Assembly: GCF_927798095.1 (NCBI RefSeq)
Contig: NZ_CAKMMF010000042.1
Span: forward strand, 1 to 38,555
DNA length: 38,555 nt
DNA from: Paenibacillus plantiphilus
GTDB lineage: Bacteria; Bacillota; Bacilli; Paenibacillales; Paenibacillaceae
Direction of reading: 5' to 3'
Translations under genes and position numbers: made by a program
In this document: one piece after another, positions 1 through 12,489 of the stretch
Position numbering within the stretch: position 1 is the stretch's first letter
Layout of the letters: each line of letters starts with the position of its first letter
Notes under the pieces: model-generated
Database searches by the model: none
Seen by the model: only the letters and a program-made list of their open reading frames with translations
Told to the model about the DNA's origin: nothing

Positions 1-115
1 AGCTTCCTTCAGATTCCACCTCACGATGGACACCCTTGCTCTTGGCTAATGGTTGGCAACTGCCAGCCCCCATAGCGGACTTTCACCGCCTAGCTACGCG
101 CCATGCGTGGCGCAC
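1..115 (-). mobile_element. Group IIC intron, 5' end (domain I), truncated by the window edge
   Basis: Read on the minus strand from 115 leftwards, the sequence starts GTGCGCC, then has GGTGAAAGTCC, CAAGGGTGTCC, and GTGGAATCTGAAGGAAGC. This order and wording match the start of domain I of bacterial class C group II introns such as the Oceanobacillus iheyensis and Bacillus halodurans introns (from memory). The intron RNA is a self-splicing ribozyme and normally encodes a reverse transcriptase in domain IV, which would lie to the left, outside the window. The 5' splice site is placed between 116 and 115. The insertion directly follows a terminator hairpin (123-158) and its CTTTATT tail, the target type known for class C introns. 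Only the first 115 nt are visible, so whether the element is intact cannot be judged. Confidence 0.85.
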
Positions 116-122
116 AATAAAG

Positions 123-158
123 AGAAACCCGAACGTCTTGGAAAAGACGTGGGCTTCT
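123..158 (-). terminator. Rho-independent terminator of the galactoside/galactonate operon
   Basis: On the minus strand an imperfect stem (AGAAGCCC-ACGTCTT pairing with AAGACGT-TCGGGTTTCT) with a TTCC loop is followed by CTTTATT, after which the group II intron begins. It lies about 30-65 nt after the stop codon of the last operon gene. The intron splits the U-tract from whatever originally followed. Confidence 0.8.
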
Positions 159-167
159 CGACAATCT

Positions 168-184
168 GAGGGGCTTCTCCCCTC
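168..184 (-). other. Short GC hairpin after the GH42 stop codon
   Basis: GAGGGG and CCCCTC form a perfect 6-bp stem with a 5-nt loop, 5 nt after the GH42 stop codon. It has no U-tract in the minus direction. It may protect the mRNA 3' end or assist the terminator at 123-158. Confidence 0.5.
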
Positions 185-189
185 TTCTT

Positions 190-2244
190 TCAACTTGTTA
201 TCTCTACAATAATAACCCCATAAGGTTCGAGCATAATCGTCCCAGTGTGCTGCTGTTGAGTCAGAATATCCTCTACCTGGTGTTTGAACGTAATCTCCGC
301 TGAATCACTGCTGAAATTAAGCAGAAATAATAACTTTCGATCCCCGGATTGGCGTATGCTGACTTCCACTTCCTTAGGAACGATACAATGCTCTTGAATC
401 GGAGACTGTATCCCTAACCTCGCGATCATTTCATAGATCACATATTGATTAAATGAAGCTCCGTAATACCACGCATATCCATCGCCGACTTTATTTCTGG
501 TCAGAGCAGGCTTCCCCTTATAATACTTTGAAGAATACTCCGCCATCACTTCTACCGAAGGGGATTCCAGACGAATCACCTCATTAAATAAGTCGGCCGT
601 ATAAGCGTCTTGCCCACCGCTAAAATGAATTTGTGTCGCTTCCTCCGAAGGAATCACATGCGTGAAATCTTCCACAGCTATGCCGCATAGCTCGGCAACC
701 GGACCAGGTGATAGCCGCATATTGCAATGGCCGAACTCGTCTTTGTAACCTGTACGGCATCCGAAAATAACCGTCCCGCCGCGCTGCACATATTGCTTCA
801 TTAACTCGGCCGTTTCCTCTGTCATAATAGCAGGATGCGGATAAACGAGGACCTCGTATTTCAGCATTTCCTCCAAAGTAATCCCCGAATGAAGATATAG
901 GAAGTCGGTTGGAATGTGCGAATATTGCAGCGCCTTGAACCATTCAAGCGAACTTTGCTTGTCCATCGGACCATGCCAATTATCCAGCTCTCCGTCCCAT
1001 TCATTGTCATAATCTCTGACGATCGCAATCTTCGCCGCATATCGGGTTCCGGCAATTTTGCCGCCGATTGTTGCACATTCCACTCCAACCCTTTGAAGCT
1101 CCTCGATCCTGCGGTTCGATTGATTATGATGGTCATTAATGCCAAACCAATACATTTCTGTGCCAACCGTTGCCGTTCTCCAGCGAAAATAAGAAATCAA
1201 ATCGGCGCCATGCGCGATTGACTGATACGTCCATAATCGGAGCTGTCCCGGCCGGGGCGACGGAACCCCTACCCGATTCACCCATCCGCCAGGACCGGCT
1301 TGCTGCTCCATGACACAGAAGTTAGGCGATATGGACCGAACAGCCGATAGATTCATGCTCCACTTTCTGTCCAGCAATGGATTATCACCCGGCTCCGGGC
1401 GTACTGTCGAGAACAAAGGATAGGAATCATAGGATAAGAAGTCCAATGCTTCTCCTGTAAGCTCGTGATAGTTCAAATGTCCGAAAAGCGTGTTCGTCGT
1501 TACCCATTGATTATGAACAACCTCGCGCAAAATATCCGACTGCAATTTGGCGAACGAGATCGTGTTGTCAGATATGAACCGTTTCTCATCCAATGCTTGA
1601 TGCGGATTAGGCGAATTGGATGCCGTCGGACGCAGCAGATGTACCTGCTCCCAATCTGTGTAGGTTTGGCTCCAAAAAGTCGCACCCCACGCATGATTTA
1701 GCTGGTCTAAAGTGCCGTACTTCTTCTTCAGCCATTCTCTGAATGCCCGATGATCCGCATCCGCGTAAAAAACGTTGACCTCGCAATTCAGCTCATTATC
1801 GATCTGCCAGCCGATAATCGCAGGATGATCCTTATAATTTTCCGCCAGTTTCCTCGTAATGACGGCACATAATTCCCGATACTTTGTACTGCTGTAATTA
1901 TAGTGCCGGCGTCCCCCATGCTGATATACGGTCCCGTCATGGGATGCATTCAACACTTCCGGGTAACGCTGGGTCAGCCAAGCAGGCGGCGTAGCTGTCG
2001 GCGTCCCCATGATCACCTGCAATCCGAATTTGGCGGCGAGATTGACCGCTCTGTCAAACAGACTAAAGTCAAACACGCCCTCTTCCGGCTCCATAAGCGA
2101 CCAACCGAACTCACCGATCCGTATAATGGAAATGCCCATCTCGCGCATTCTTTGAAAATCGTCCGGCCATATGGTTTCATCCCAATGTTCAGGGTAATAG
2201 CAAACACCTAATCTTAATTCATTTAACGTTAATGATTTAGACAT
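190..2244 (-). CDS. Beta-galactosidase, glycoside hydrolase family 42
   Basis: This 684-residue protein matches bacterial GH42 beta-galactosidases in length and order: an N-terminal TIM barrel opening with LGVCYYPEHW, a central trimerisation-type domain, and a small C-terminal beta domain. The acid/base glutamate is Glu151 in GWQIDNELNC and the nucleophile is Glu313 in CVMEQQAGPGGW. There is no signal peptide, so it probably cleaves beta-galactosyl di- or oligosaccharides in the cytoplasm after uptake. GH42 enzymes often act on short galacto-oligosaccharides or plant galactan fragments rather than on lactose itself. A strong Shine-Dalgarno, GGGGGAGG, precedes the ATG. It is the last gene of the operon, 30 bp after dgoD, followed by two hairpins. 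It is the second beta-galactosidase in the operon, from a different family than the GH2 enzyme at 5170-8334. Confidence 0.93.
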   Translation of the reverse strand: MSKSLTLNELRLGVCYYPEHWDETIWPDDFQRMREMGISIIRIGEFGWSLMEPEEGVFDFSLFDRAVNLAAKFGLQVIMGTPTATPPAWLTQRYPEVLNASHDGTVYQHGGRRHYNYSSTKYRELCAVITRKLAENYKDHPAIIGWQIDNELNCEVNVFYADADHRAFREWLKKKYGTLDQLNHAWGATFWSQTYTDWEQVHLLRPTASNSPNPHQALDEKRFISDNTISFAKLQSDILREVVHNQWVTTNTLFGHLNYHELTGEALDFLSYDSYPLFSTVRPEPGDNPLLDRKWSMNLSAVRSISPNFCVMEQQAGPGGWVNRVGVPSPRPGQLRLWTYQSIAHGADLISYFRWRTATVGTEMYWFGINDHHNQSNRRIEELQRVGVECATIGGKIAGTRYAAKIAIVRDYDNEWDGELDNWHGPMDKQSSLEWFKALQYSHIPTDFLYLHSGITLEEMLKYEVLVYPHPAIMTEETAELMKQYVQRGGTVIFGCRTGYKDEFGHCNMRLSPGPVAELCGIAVEDFTHVIPSEEATQIHFSGGQDAYTADLFNEVIRLESPSVEVMAEYSSKYYKGKPALTRNKVGDGYAWYYGASFNQYVIYEMIARLGIQSPIQEHCIVPKEVEVSIRQSGDRKLLFLLNFSSDSAEITFKHQVEDILTQQQHTGTIMLEPYGVIIVEITS

Positions 2245-2274
2245 TCGGCCGTACCTCCCCCAGCAATTTGACTC

Positions 2275-3423
2275 CTACCACTCCGCAATTGATCCGTCAC
2301 GATGGCGCCAGACCGGATTTTTCCAATTGTGGCCGACTTTCGCTCTTTCCCGCACATAATCCTCGTCAATCTCAATCCCCAGACCGGGGCCTTTAGGAAT
2401 TTTCACATAGCCGTCGTTATAGTCGAACACAGTTCGATCCTTAATATAATCGAGAATATCATTGCCGGCATTGTAATGAATGCCCAGGCTCTGCTCCTGA
2501 ATAAACGCATTATGCGAGGTCGCGTCCACCTGCAAGCAAGCGGCAAGGGCAATCGGGCCAAGAGGGCAATGCGGAGCCAGTGCTATATCGTATGCTTCCG
2601 CCATCGAGGCAATTTTCTTCACTTCTGTTATCCCTCCGGCATGGGACACATCCGGTTGAATAATATCAACATAACCATCAGCCAGAAGCGACTTGAAATC
2701 CCATCTTGAGAACATTCTTTCCCCTGTAGCAATCGGGATATGCGTGCTGTTCGCGATATCTCTTAACGCCTCATTATTCTCAGGAAGAACAGGCTCCTCG
2801 ATGAACATTGGACGGTACGGCTCCAGCTCCTTGGCCAGAATTTTGGCCATTGGCTTATGCACTCTTCCGTGAAAATCAATGCCGATCCCGATTCCTTTGC
2901 CGACCGCTTCCCGAACGGTTGCGATTCGCTCGACAACCTGATCGATTTTTTCATACGAATCAACATACTGCAATTCCTCGGTTCCGTTCATCTTAACCGC
3001 TGTAAATCCGGCATTGACAACATCTTTGGCTGCCTGTCCAACATCAGCCGGACGGTCGCCTCCAATCCAGGAATAGACGCGGATCGAATCGCGGCAAGCG
3101 CCGCCCATTAATTCATGAACCGGGGCTTGATGATATTTCCCTTTAATATCCCACAGCGCTTGGTCAATGCCTGCAATGGCGCTCATCAGGATCGCGCCGC
3201 CCCGGTAAAATCCCGAACGATACATCATATTCCAATGATCCTCGATATGAAGCGGATCTTTCCCGTGGAGCGATTGCATCAGCTCTTCAACCGCCGCCTT
3301 GACCGTGTGCGCCTTGCCCTCAATGACAGGCTCTCCCCATCCGACAATGCCTTCACTCGTTTCAATTTTCAAAAACAGCCATCTGGGAGGCACTGTAAAC
3401 AGCTCATAACCCGTAATCTTCAT
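2275..3423 (-). CDS. dgoD: D-galactonate dehydratase
   Basis: An enolase-superfamily enzyme that dehydrates D-galactonate to 2-keto-3-deoxygalactonate, the first step of the De Ley-Doudoroff galactonate pathway. The sequence follows E. coli DgoD closely from memory (for example [53 protein letters not shown]). Metal-ligand motifs IDFHGR, FIEEPV and GERMFSR and the catalytic histidine in APHCPLGP are present. Starting at the ATG before KITGYELF gives 382 residues, the usual length. An ATG two codons upstream (3429) has better spacing from AGAGG and is an alternative; a farther ATG at 3465 would overlap dgoK and looks less likely. The gene sits between dgoK and the GH42 gene in one transcription unit. 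Confidence 0.95.
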   Translation of the reverse strand: MKITGYELFTVPPRWLFLKIETSEGIVGWGEPVIEGKAHTVKAAVEELMQSLHGKDPLHIEDHWNMMYRSGFYRGGAILMSAIAGIDQALWDIKGKYHQAPVHELMGGACRDSIRVYSWIGGDRPADVGQAAKDVVNAGFTAVKMNGTEELQYVDSYEKIDQVVERIATVREAVGKGIGIGIDFHGRVHKPMAKILAKELEPYRPMFIEEPVLPENNEALRDIANSTHIPIATGERMFSRWDFKSLLADGYVDIIQPDVSHAGGITEVKKIASMAEAYDIALAPHCPLGPIALAACLQVDATSHNAFIQEQSLGIHYNAGNDILDYIKDRTVFDYNDGYVKIPKGPGLGIEIDEDYVRERAKVGHNWKNPVWRHRDGSIAEW

Positions 3424-3452
3424 CCTCATACCCGCCTCTGCATAGCTATTGA

Positions 3453-4469
3453 TTATGTTGCCCAATTCGCCATCTGATCCATTTTCAAATTGCCGATTTC
3501 AACCGCTCCGATGATCGTACACTTTGCCACCTGTTCATCTGTTGCTTCAATTACATTTGGATACTGCAAATAGTTTAGAATATGTGCAAAAGACCCGCGT
3601 AAAGGATTATTGCCTCCAACGACAATCCAATCCGGCTTCAACTCGTCGTACAAGGACTGAAATGAAAGAATATCGGAGGCCAGCACGGCGCCGACAAAAA
3701 AGTTAGCCCGTTGATTGTGATCCATCTTCTCGAATAATTGCAGCAGCCGAAGTTGATATAATGTGCGCGCCAACCCATTTCTTTGGCTGGAATGAAACCC
3801 TTGAATTAACGCATCCGTATCCGTTGTCTCGATAAGCTCTTTCGTTATCGAGTCTGATAAAATCGTATCCTTCTGAATCGCGTACAGCATTTCTCCGCTT
3901 AATGTGGACAGACAGGACAAGATTTCACCGTCATCCGTCATTACATATTTCGTATGCGAGCCCGGCAGAATCATAATCCCCTTGCCTGATAAGTCAAGCT
4001 GACGGATTAATCCGAAGGTCTCCACCTCTTCGCCCCGCATCACATCCAGTTTATCCAACTGCTCGCCAAACGATAATTGCGGTTCGCGGGAAAATGAGTT
4101 TTTCATGCCAGGGATAAAAATGCATGGGATATTAAGAAACTCCGGCAGCTGCTTCACTATCGAGCCGGTTGAGAAGTCAGCCTTTTGACATGGACCCATA
4201 ACATGAGGAACCTGTACGATACCCAGATTTGAAGTAATCATCCCGGCAGCCGCGATATAAGCAATATCCTTCGGCTCGCAATCGTTGCGACGGAGGATCT
4301 CTTCTATTCCACTGGATAACTCCCGCTTCAGCTCATCAGCCGATCCATGGATTGCAGTATTTTTCACTCCGACATTTTTTTTGACCAAATCAATAATTGA
4401 ATACTCGGAGTCTTCTACTAAATAAATTCTTGTGTTCGTTGTTCCCGCATCAATGGTTATAATATACAT
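3453..4469 (-). CDS. dgoK: 2-dehydro-3-deoxygalactonokinase
   Basis: It phosphorylates 2-keto-3-deoxygalactonate to the 6-phospho form, the second step of galactonate breakdown. The N-terminal [12 protein letters not shown] is the phosphate-1 motif of the ASKHA-type sugar kinase fold used by Dgo[12 protein letters not shown] and [10 protein letters not shown] are also typical of the family. The chosen ATG gives 338 residues; a GTG three codons earlier (4478) is possible. It begins 18 nt after the dgoA stop codon and is followed by dgoD, consistent with co-transcription. No odd features were seen. Confidence 0.93.
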   Translation of the reverse strand: MYIITIDAGTTNTRIYLVEDSEYSIIDLVKKNVGVKNTAIHGSADELKRELSSGIEEILRRNDCEPKDIAYIAAAGMITSNLGIVQVPHVMGPCQKADFSTGSIVKQLPEFLNIPCIFIPGMKNSFSREPQLSFGEQLDKLDVMRGEEVETFGLIRQLDLSGKGIMILPGSHTKYVMTDDGEILSCLSTLSGEMLYAIQKDTILSDSITKELIETTDTDALIQGFHSSQRNGLARTLYQLRLLQLFEKMDHNQRANFFVGAVLASDILSFQSLYDELKPDWIVVGGNNPLRGSFAHILNYLQYPNVIEATDEQVAKCTIIGAVEIGNLKMDQMANWAT

Positions 4470-4487
4470 AGTTACCACCGCTCATAT

Positions 4488-5141
4488 TCAAAGTGTGTCC
4501 GATGTTTCACGGTTAAATTGGTCGACAATACCGACAAGCTGTCTGGCGCGACTTTCAATTTCAAGAAAATTGCCTTCCTTAATAAGCTGATCGTTCACTA
4601 ATGTCGAACCCATTCCTAGCGCTAAGCTCCCGGCCTCCAAATATTGCTTGGCATTATCTGCTGTAATTCCTCCCATAGGGACGATCTCCACATGCGGCAA
4701 AGGGGCTAAAATATCTTTCAAGTATTTCGGTCCTAAAGAGCTGATCGGGAAAATTTTCACCGCTTTGGCGCCATATTCATACGCCGTTATAATCTCTGTC
4801 GGTGTCAACACACCAGGGATAAAAGGAACATTGTAGCGATTCGCCATCTGAAGCGCCTCTTTATTCAACAGCGGCGACAACAAGAAGGAAGCGCCGGCCA
4901 TAATCGCCGACCGGGTAGTTTCCGCGTCCAGAACCGTACCGACACCAATTATTGCATCGGGATGATTCTCTTTAATTTTCTCAATATGATTCAGAGCATT
5001 CGGGGTGTTCATCGTAATTTCAATGACCTTCACACCGCCGCTGTACAAGCTCGCCACAACCTCTGCGATATGTTCTTCGGATTGAACTCTGATCGCCGAG
5101 ATAATTTTTTGTTGTCGTATAATATCCAGTACGCTCGTCAT
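4488..5141 (-). CDS. dgoA: 2-dehydro-3-deoxy-6-phosphogalactonate aldolase (KDPG/KDPGal aldolase family)
   Basis: A class I aldolase of 217 residues, as usual for the KHG/KDPG aldolase family. It cleaves the phosphorylated 3-deoxy sugar acid to pyruvate and glyceraldehyde-3-phosphate. The Schiff-base lysine is Lys129 in KAVKIFPIS; Glu41 in VIEITMNTP and the GVGTVLDAE and MGGIT motifs are present. The family alone does not separate galactose-type from glucose-type substrates; adjacency to dgoK and dgoD makes the galactonate role the best reading. The gene lies 28 bp after the GH2 beta-galactosidase gene. Confidence 0.92.
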   Translation of the reverse strand: MTSVLDIIRQQKIISAIRVQSEEHIAEVVASLYSGGVKVIEITMNTPNALNHIEKIKENHPDAIIGVGTVLDAETTRSAIMAGASFLLSPLLNKEALQMANRYNVPFIPGVLTPTEIITAYEYGAKAVKIFPISSLGPKYLKDILAPLPHVEIVPMGGITADNAKQYLEAGSLALGMGSTLVNDQLIKEGNFLEIESRARQLVGIVDQFNRETSDTL

Positions 5142-5169
5142 CTATATCTCTCCTATCCATCGCATCGCA

Positions 5170-8343
<3,174 letters not shown>

Positions 8344-9174
8344 CTATCCCTTAACCGCTCCGCCGAGAATGCCGGAGACAAAATGTTTTTGCATGAATAA
8401 GAAAATAACGATTACGGGCAACACCGATATGGTCGTACCCAACATCGCTTGGCCATAATCAATACTGTCTTGTCCAGCCAATGTCGAGAGAGCTACCGGC
8501 AATGTGAACATATCTTTCGTATTCATAACGACCAACGGCCACATGAAATTGTTCCATTGATGGTTGAACAAGAATATCGCAACGGCCGCTAGAGCAGGCT
8601 TCATCGTAGGCAGCGCAATTCGGAAGAAAATATAAAATTCTCCCGCACTATCGATTCTTGCCGCCTCTATCAACGAATCCGGCAACGCCTTCATATTTTG
8701 CCTCATTAAGAAGATCGGGAATACATAAACAAGCTGCGGCAAAATAACGGCGGAATACGTGTTCATCCAATCCAATTTCGCAAACAACTGAAACAACGGG
8801 ATGATGGTCGCTTGATATGGGATCATCATCGACAGGATCAATATAACGAAGATGACATTTCTTCCCTTGAAATCAAATTTCGCAAACGCATATCCTGCTG
8901 CCGCACATAAAACCAACCCAATGAGTGTGTACGTAATTGCAATGAACAAAGAGTTGAATAACGATTTCCAAATTAGAATGGATTCATTCAAATTCGTTAA
9001 GTTCTCTAACAGATTCGATCCTGGCAGAAATGTCGGCGGGATGTTAAACACATCTCCCGACTTATTGGTTGCTCCGATAATCATCCAATAAAAAGGGATG
9101 ATTGTAATCAGAACACCGATGATCAGAGCGAGATACAACAACGTTTTCTTTAAAGTCTGGTTACTCTGTTTCAT
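8344..9174 (-). CDS. Carbohydrate ABC transporter permease (MalG family)
   Basis: This 276-residue membrane protein has about six transmembrane segments and the permease signature EAARIDSAGEFYIFFRIALP, matching the EAA loop that contacts the ATPase. It resembles MalG/AraQ-type permeases of the CUT1 group, which import oligosaccharides. Its start overlaps the stop of the other permease by 4 nt (ATGA), which indicates translational coupling. No ATPase gene is present in the operon; CUT1 systems of Gram-positives commonly use a shared MsmX-type ATPase encoded elsewhere. The substrate is inferred from context as a beta-galactoside. Confidence 0.92.
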   Translation of the reverse strand: MKQSNQTLKKTLLYLALIIGVLITIIPFYWMIIGATNKSGDVFNIPPTFLPGSNLLENLTNLNESILIWKSLFNSLFIAITYTLIGLVLCAAAGYAFAKFDFKGRNVIFVILILSMMIPYQATIIPLFQLFAKLDWMNTYSAVILPQLVYVFPIFLMRQNMKALPDSLIEAARIDSAGEFYIFFRIALPTMKPALAAVAIFLFNHQWNNFMWPLVVMNTKDMFTLPVALSTLAGQDSIDYGQAMLGTTISVLPVIVIFLFMQKHFVSGILGGAVKG

Positions 9175-10100
9175 TCTTTTTCACCTGCCAGCTTAAATTG
9201 CACAATGGATAGGATGGCAACAATAAGAACGACAGCATAAGTGATCGCAGATGCATAACCAAAATCAAAATACGTAAATCCATGTTGATAAAGGTACAAC
9301 GTCAACGTCAGCGTTCGATTGTTCGGCCCTCCGCCGGTCAACGTATATGGCTCATCGAACAATTGAAAACTTCCGATTGTCGACATAATAAACGTGACCA
9401 ATAATACAGGCTTTAATTGCGGAAGCGTAATATAAAAGAATTGTTTGACCTTGCTGGCCCCATCTATACTTGCGGCTTCATACAAATCATTGGATATATT
9501 CTGCAGTCCCGCCAATAGAATAACCATGTTGTACCCTGCCCACCGCCAAGTGGTTACAATGATGAGCGTCACCAGCGGCCAATACCCGTCAGAAAGCCAG
9601 CCAATTGGCTGAAAGCCAATCGAAGTTATTACATAATTAAACAGTCCATAATCTTTATTCAGGAGCAGCATGAAAATAACCGATGCCGCTACTAACGAGG
9701 TAAGGACGGGCGAGAAAAATCCGATTCGGAATAATCCCTTCAGCTTCAAGAATGAAGAATTTAAAGCTACCGCCATCAGAACAGCCAGCGTAAGCATCAA
9801 AGGAACTTGAATAACCAAGATGATCATGGAATTCCCCAGAGCTTTATAAAATATAGGGTCCTCAATCAATCTTGAATAGTTTTTCAAACCGGCAAATACA
9901 TATTCTCCGCGTACTCTTGTTTGAAAACTTAATAGTACGGAGTAGATAATCGGATAAACATAGAAAATCGAAAATAAAATGAGTATTGGAGCCAGTAATA
10001 GATAAGGCATCGTTTTTGCTGTTACGAATTTCTTTTTTTGTTTGCCCTTCACTTGCCCGCTACCTTCAGGCTCATTATTTTCGGCTAAAGAATACTGCAT
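9171..10100 (-). CDS. Carbohydrate ABC transporter permease (MalF family)
   Basis: A CUT1 permease partner with about six transmembrane helices and an EAA loop, YEAASIDGASKVKQFFYITLP. The N-terminus is a charged cytoplasmic tail followed by PYLLLAPILILFSIFYVYPI, typical of the family. The ATG at 10100 gives 309 residues and has GGGGAGGAG upstream at somewhat long spacing; an ATG at 10127 has no recognisable ribosome binding site. It lies 114 bp after the binding-protein gene and overlaps the next permease by 4 nt. Confidence 0.9.
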   Translation of the reverse strand: MQYSLAENNEPEGSGQVKGKQKKKFVTAKTMPYLLLAPILILFSIFYVYPIIYSVLLSFQTRVRGEYVFAGLKNYSRLIEDPIFYKALGNSMIILVIQVPLMLTLAVLMAVALNSSFLKLKGLFRIGFFSPVLTSLVAASVIFMLLLNKDYGLFNYVITSIGFQPIGWLSDGYWPLVTLIIVTTWRWAGYNMVILLAGLQNISNDLYEAASIDGASKVKQFFYITLPQLKPVLLVTFIMSTIGSFQLFDEPYTLTGGGPNNRTLTLTLYLYQHGFTYFDFGYASAITYAVVLIVAILSIVQFKLAGEKE

Positions 10101-10214
10101 AAACCAGACTCTCCTCCCCGAATTCATGAACGCATGAATTCGAATGCTTTCAGGTAAGTCATCGGCATCAATAACCTATTGCTTGCCGATGACTCTCCCT
10201 GTCTTACTCGTTAA

Positions 10215-11537
10215 TTAATTGGCTTCTCTTCCGGTTTGCTGCGCCATTTGTTTCTTCATATTATCGATAACCTTTTCCGGCGAAGCGCCTTCCAGAATCA
10301 ATGCGCTTAATTGGTCAGTCGCAACTTGTCTGGCCACCAGATTGCTTTCCGTAAAGTTAACTGGCGGAATCTCTTTCACCACTTCAGCAAATTGCTTGAA
10401 TACAGGCTGATTATTAAAGTATTCCTGATTTTGGTTGAAATAAGGTTCGTCATACACAGCTTTGTACGCTGGGAACAAGCCGTGATTCTCCAATGCTTTC
10501 AATTGCATATCTGTATTTGCCGAAGCAAACTCAGAGAACAGATACGCGGCTTCTTTATTTTTGGAGGACGAAAGAATCGTCAGAGCAGAACCGCCATTAT
10601 CGGCAGCGTGCACTCCGCCTTCTTTAAATACCGGCAGCGGGAATGTACCCCACTTGCCAGAGAGTTCCGGCATTTGATCCAGCATCGTGCCGCTCCACCA
10701 GACAGCATCCGGGTTGGTAGCCACTTTACCGTTTTTCATTGCCGCGACCTGTCCATCCCAGTTTGAAGTATTCAACAAAATACCCGTTTCATTCATTTCT
10801 TGAATTTTGGCCAGCGCTCTGTTCATTTCAACCGTATTGACATCAATTTTCCCTTCAGCATCGAAGTAATATTTGCCCTGCTGCTGCAGCATAATACGGA
10901 GGATATCGTCTTGGTTCCCTATCCGGTTACCGATCATCGAAACGCCTGTCTTTTCCTTTATTACCTTACCGGCAGCGATATAGTCATCCCACGTCACAAT
11001 TGTGGACGGATCTACACCAGCTTGTTCAAATATATCCACCCGATAAAATACAGACACCGGGCCCAAATCACGCGGGAAAGCAATCACATTGCCATCCAGA
11101 TTCTTTACAGCTTCAATGGTTGATTCCGGGAAATCACCGATGTGCTTGTCAAAACCCAAGTTGGATATTTCCTGAAATCCTTTTGGAAATTGATTCACGA
11201 ACGTAGGCAGTTTATTGACCGCAATCTGTGTAACGTCTGGAAGACCTGATCCACCGGCAGCAAGACCGGCCGTTAATTTATCATAAATCTGGTCATTACC
11301 GATCGTTTCCATGTTCACCTTAATATTTGGATATTCTGCAGTGAACGCCGGAATAACCGTTTTTGATAAGTATTCCGCTTCAAGGGCCCATGCCCAAACC
11401 GTAATATCTCCGGATACTTCACCAGGATTATCGGAAGGAGCTGCAACTTCGTTATCTTTATTTGAATTACCGCTACTACAAGCGCTTACAATTAACAGCG
11501 TAATTAACAGCATCGTGAAAAGCTTGAATCGTTTCAT
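10215..11537 (-). CDS. Sugar ABC transporter substrate-binding lipoprotein
   Basis: A 440-residue extracellular solute-binding protein of family 1. The N-terminus is a lipoprotein signal peptide with lipobox IVSAC, so Cys20 would be lipid-anchored on the outer face of the membrane. The mature part shows the usual pattern of CUT1 binding proteins (ITVWAWALEAEYLSKTVIPA, GLPDVTQIAV, KWGTFPLPVF). It is the first gene of the operon, preceded by an IclR-type palindrome (11650-11666) and a leader carrying a perfect but apparently unused Shine-Dalgarno (11622-11631). Its own ribosome binding site is GAGGAG about 11 nt before the ATG. The ligand is inferred to be a beta-galactoside from the neighbours. 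Confidence 0.93.
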   Translation of the reverse strand: MKRFKLFTMLLITLLIVSACSSGNSNKDNEVAAPSDNPGEVSGDITVWAWALEAEYLSKTVIPAFTAEYPNIKVNMETIGNDQIYDKLTAGLAAGGSGLPDVTQIAVNKLPTFVNQFPKGFQEISNLGFDKHIGDFPESTIEAVKNLDGNVIAFPRDLGPVSVFYRVDIFEQAGVDPSTIVTWDDYIAAGKVIKEKTGVSMIGNRIGNQDDILRIMLQQQGKYYFDAEGKIDVNTVEMNRALAKIQEMNETGILLNTSNWDGQVAAMKNGKVATNPDAVWWSGTMLDQMPELSGKWGTFPLPVFKEGGVHAADNGGSALTILSSSKNKEAAYLFSEFASANTDMQLKALENHGLFPAYKAVYDEPYFNQNQEYFNNQPVFKQFAEVVKEIPPVNFTESNLVARQVATDQLSALILEGASPEKVIDNMKKQMAQQTGREAN

Positions 11538-11613
11538 TTAGATCGACACTCCTCTTTTTGTTTTGAAGGATTTTTAATCTTTTCTGCAATGACACTCTAA
11601 TGTTGAACCCCTT

Positions 11614-11631
11614 CTACATAATCACCTCCTT
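11614..11631 (-). promoter_or_regulatory. Orphan perfect Shine-Dalgarno followed by ATG-TAG in the operon leader
   Basis: On the minus strand AAGGAGGTGA (11622-11631) is followed 2 nt later by ATG and at once by TAG, so no peptide beyond fMet can be made. The binding-protein start codon is about 75 nt downstream. Such orphan sequences can act as ribosome-binding mRNA stabilisers, as in the cry3A 'STAB-SD' leader; that role here is inference. Confidence 0.5.
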
Positions 11632-11649
11632 AAAAAGGATTTATTCACT

Positions 11650-11666
11650 GTTCCGTATTACGGAAC
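11650..11666. promoter_or_regulatory. Putative IclR-regulator operator 1, before the transporter/hydrolase operon
   Basis: GTTCCGTATTACGGAAC is a perfect 17-bp palindrome 113 bp before the binding-protein gene. A copy with one changed base lies before iclR. The shape and spacing fit IclR-family operators. No convincing -35/-10 pair was found next to it. Confidence 0.75.
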
Positions 11667-11713
11667 ATCGTTCTAATATATGGTTAAAATAAAAAGAGAG
11701 AGGGAAAATGATT

Positions 11714-12472
11714 TTAAAATCCCATTTCTCTAGAAATCTCCTTCGCAATTTGACTCACTTGCGGCCCGATCTGTCTCATGCGCTCTTGCGATATACGAGT
11801 AGTTGGACCTGCAACACTTATACCTGCGATTACCTTATTCTCAAAATTAAATATCGGAGCGGCAGCACAACGAACTCCGCGTTCATGTTCTTCATCATCA
11901 AAGGCATAACCGTTCCGGTGAGCTTCTTTAAGCGCTTCCATTAGTTGCCCTCTAGTTATTAAGGTCGTTTCAGTGAATTTCTGCAATCCTTTTGTCTCAA
12001 TGACACGGTCGATTTCCTCATCTGGAAGGCCTGATAGCATTGCCTTGCCTAATCCTGTACAATGAGCAGGGGCACGCAAACCAACCTGGGAGTACATTCT
12101 AATGGTCGCAGAGCTTTCAAGCTTGTCGATGTAAACAACTTCCCCTTTTTCATAGACCGCCAAGTGTGTTGTTTCGCCTGTTAAGTCCACCAACCTTTTT
12201 AAATAAGGGGTTGCCAAACGTCTTAAATCCATTGATTTCGCAACTTCATTGCCGAGCTGCAGCAGCTTTAAACCCAACCGGTAATGATCCGTTTGATCAT
12301 CCTTTTGAACATAGCCCTCTTCCAGCAGTGAGAACAATAACCTGAAAGCAGTACTCTTCGCTACATCTAATCGATTGGAAATTTCAGTAACGCCCAGACC
12401 ATCGGGATGATTCCTGAGAATCTCCAATATACTCAAAGCTCTTTGTACAGACTGAATCGATTGGCTCGCCAT
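11714..12472 (-). CDS. IclR-family transcriptional regulator of the galactoside/galactonate operon
   Basis: This 252-residue protein has the IclR layout: an N-terminal winged helix-turn-helix (SVQRALSILEILRNHPDGLGVTEISNRLDVAKSTAFRLL) and a C-terminal effector-binding domain (GETTHLAVYEKGEVVYIDKLES, CTGLGKAMLSGLP, GVRCAAAPIFNFENKVIAGISVAGPTTRI). IclR relatives often bind sugar acids or keto-deoxy sugars, so galactonate or its 3-deoxy product is a reasonable but unproven ligand. It is transcribed towards the operon from its own promoter (12525-12554). A palindrome at 12490-12506 sits between that promoter and the start codon, which suggests autorepression. Confidence 0.93.
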   Translation of the reverse strand: MASQSIQSVQRALSILEILRNHPDGLGVTEISNRLDVAKSTAFRLLFSLLEEGYVQKDDQTDHYRLGLKLLQLGNEVAKSMDLRRLATPYLKRLVDLTGETTHLAVYEKGEVVYIDKLESSATIRMYSQVGLRAPAHCTGLGKAMLSGLPDEEIDRVIETKGLQKFTETTLITRGQLMEALKEAHRNGYAFDDEEHERGVRCAAAPIFNFENKVIAGISVAGPTTRISQERMRQIGPQVSQIAKEISREMGF

Positions 12473-12489
12473 GCTTCACCTCTCACTCT

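Noticed and set aside
11517..11540. Catabolite-responsive element at the binding-protein start codon
   Set aside because: TGAATCGTTTCA lacks two positions of the consensus and is within coding sequence.
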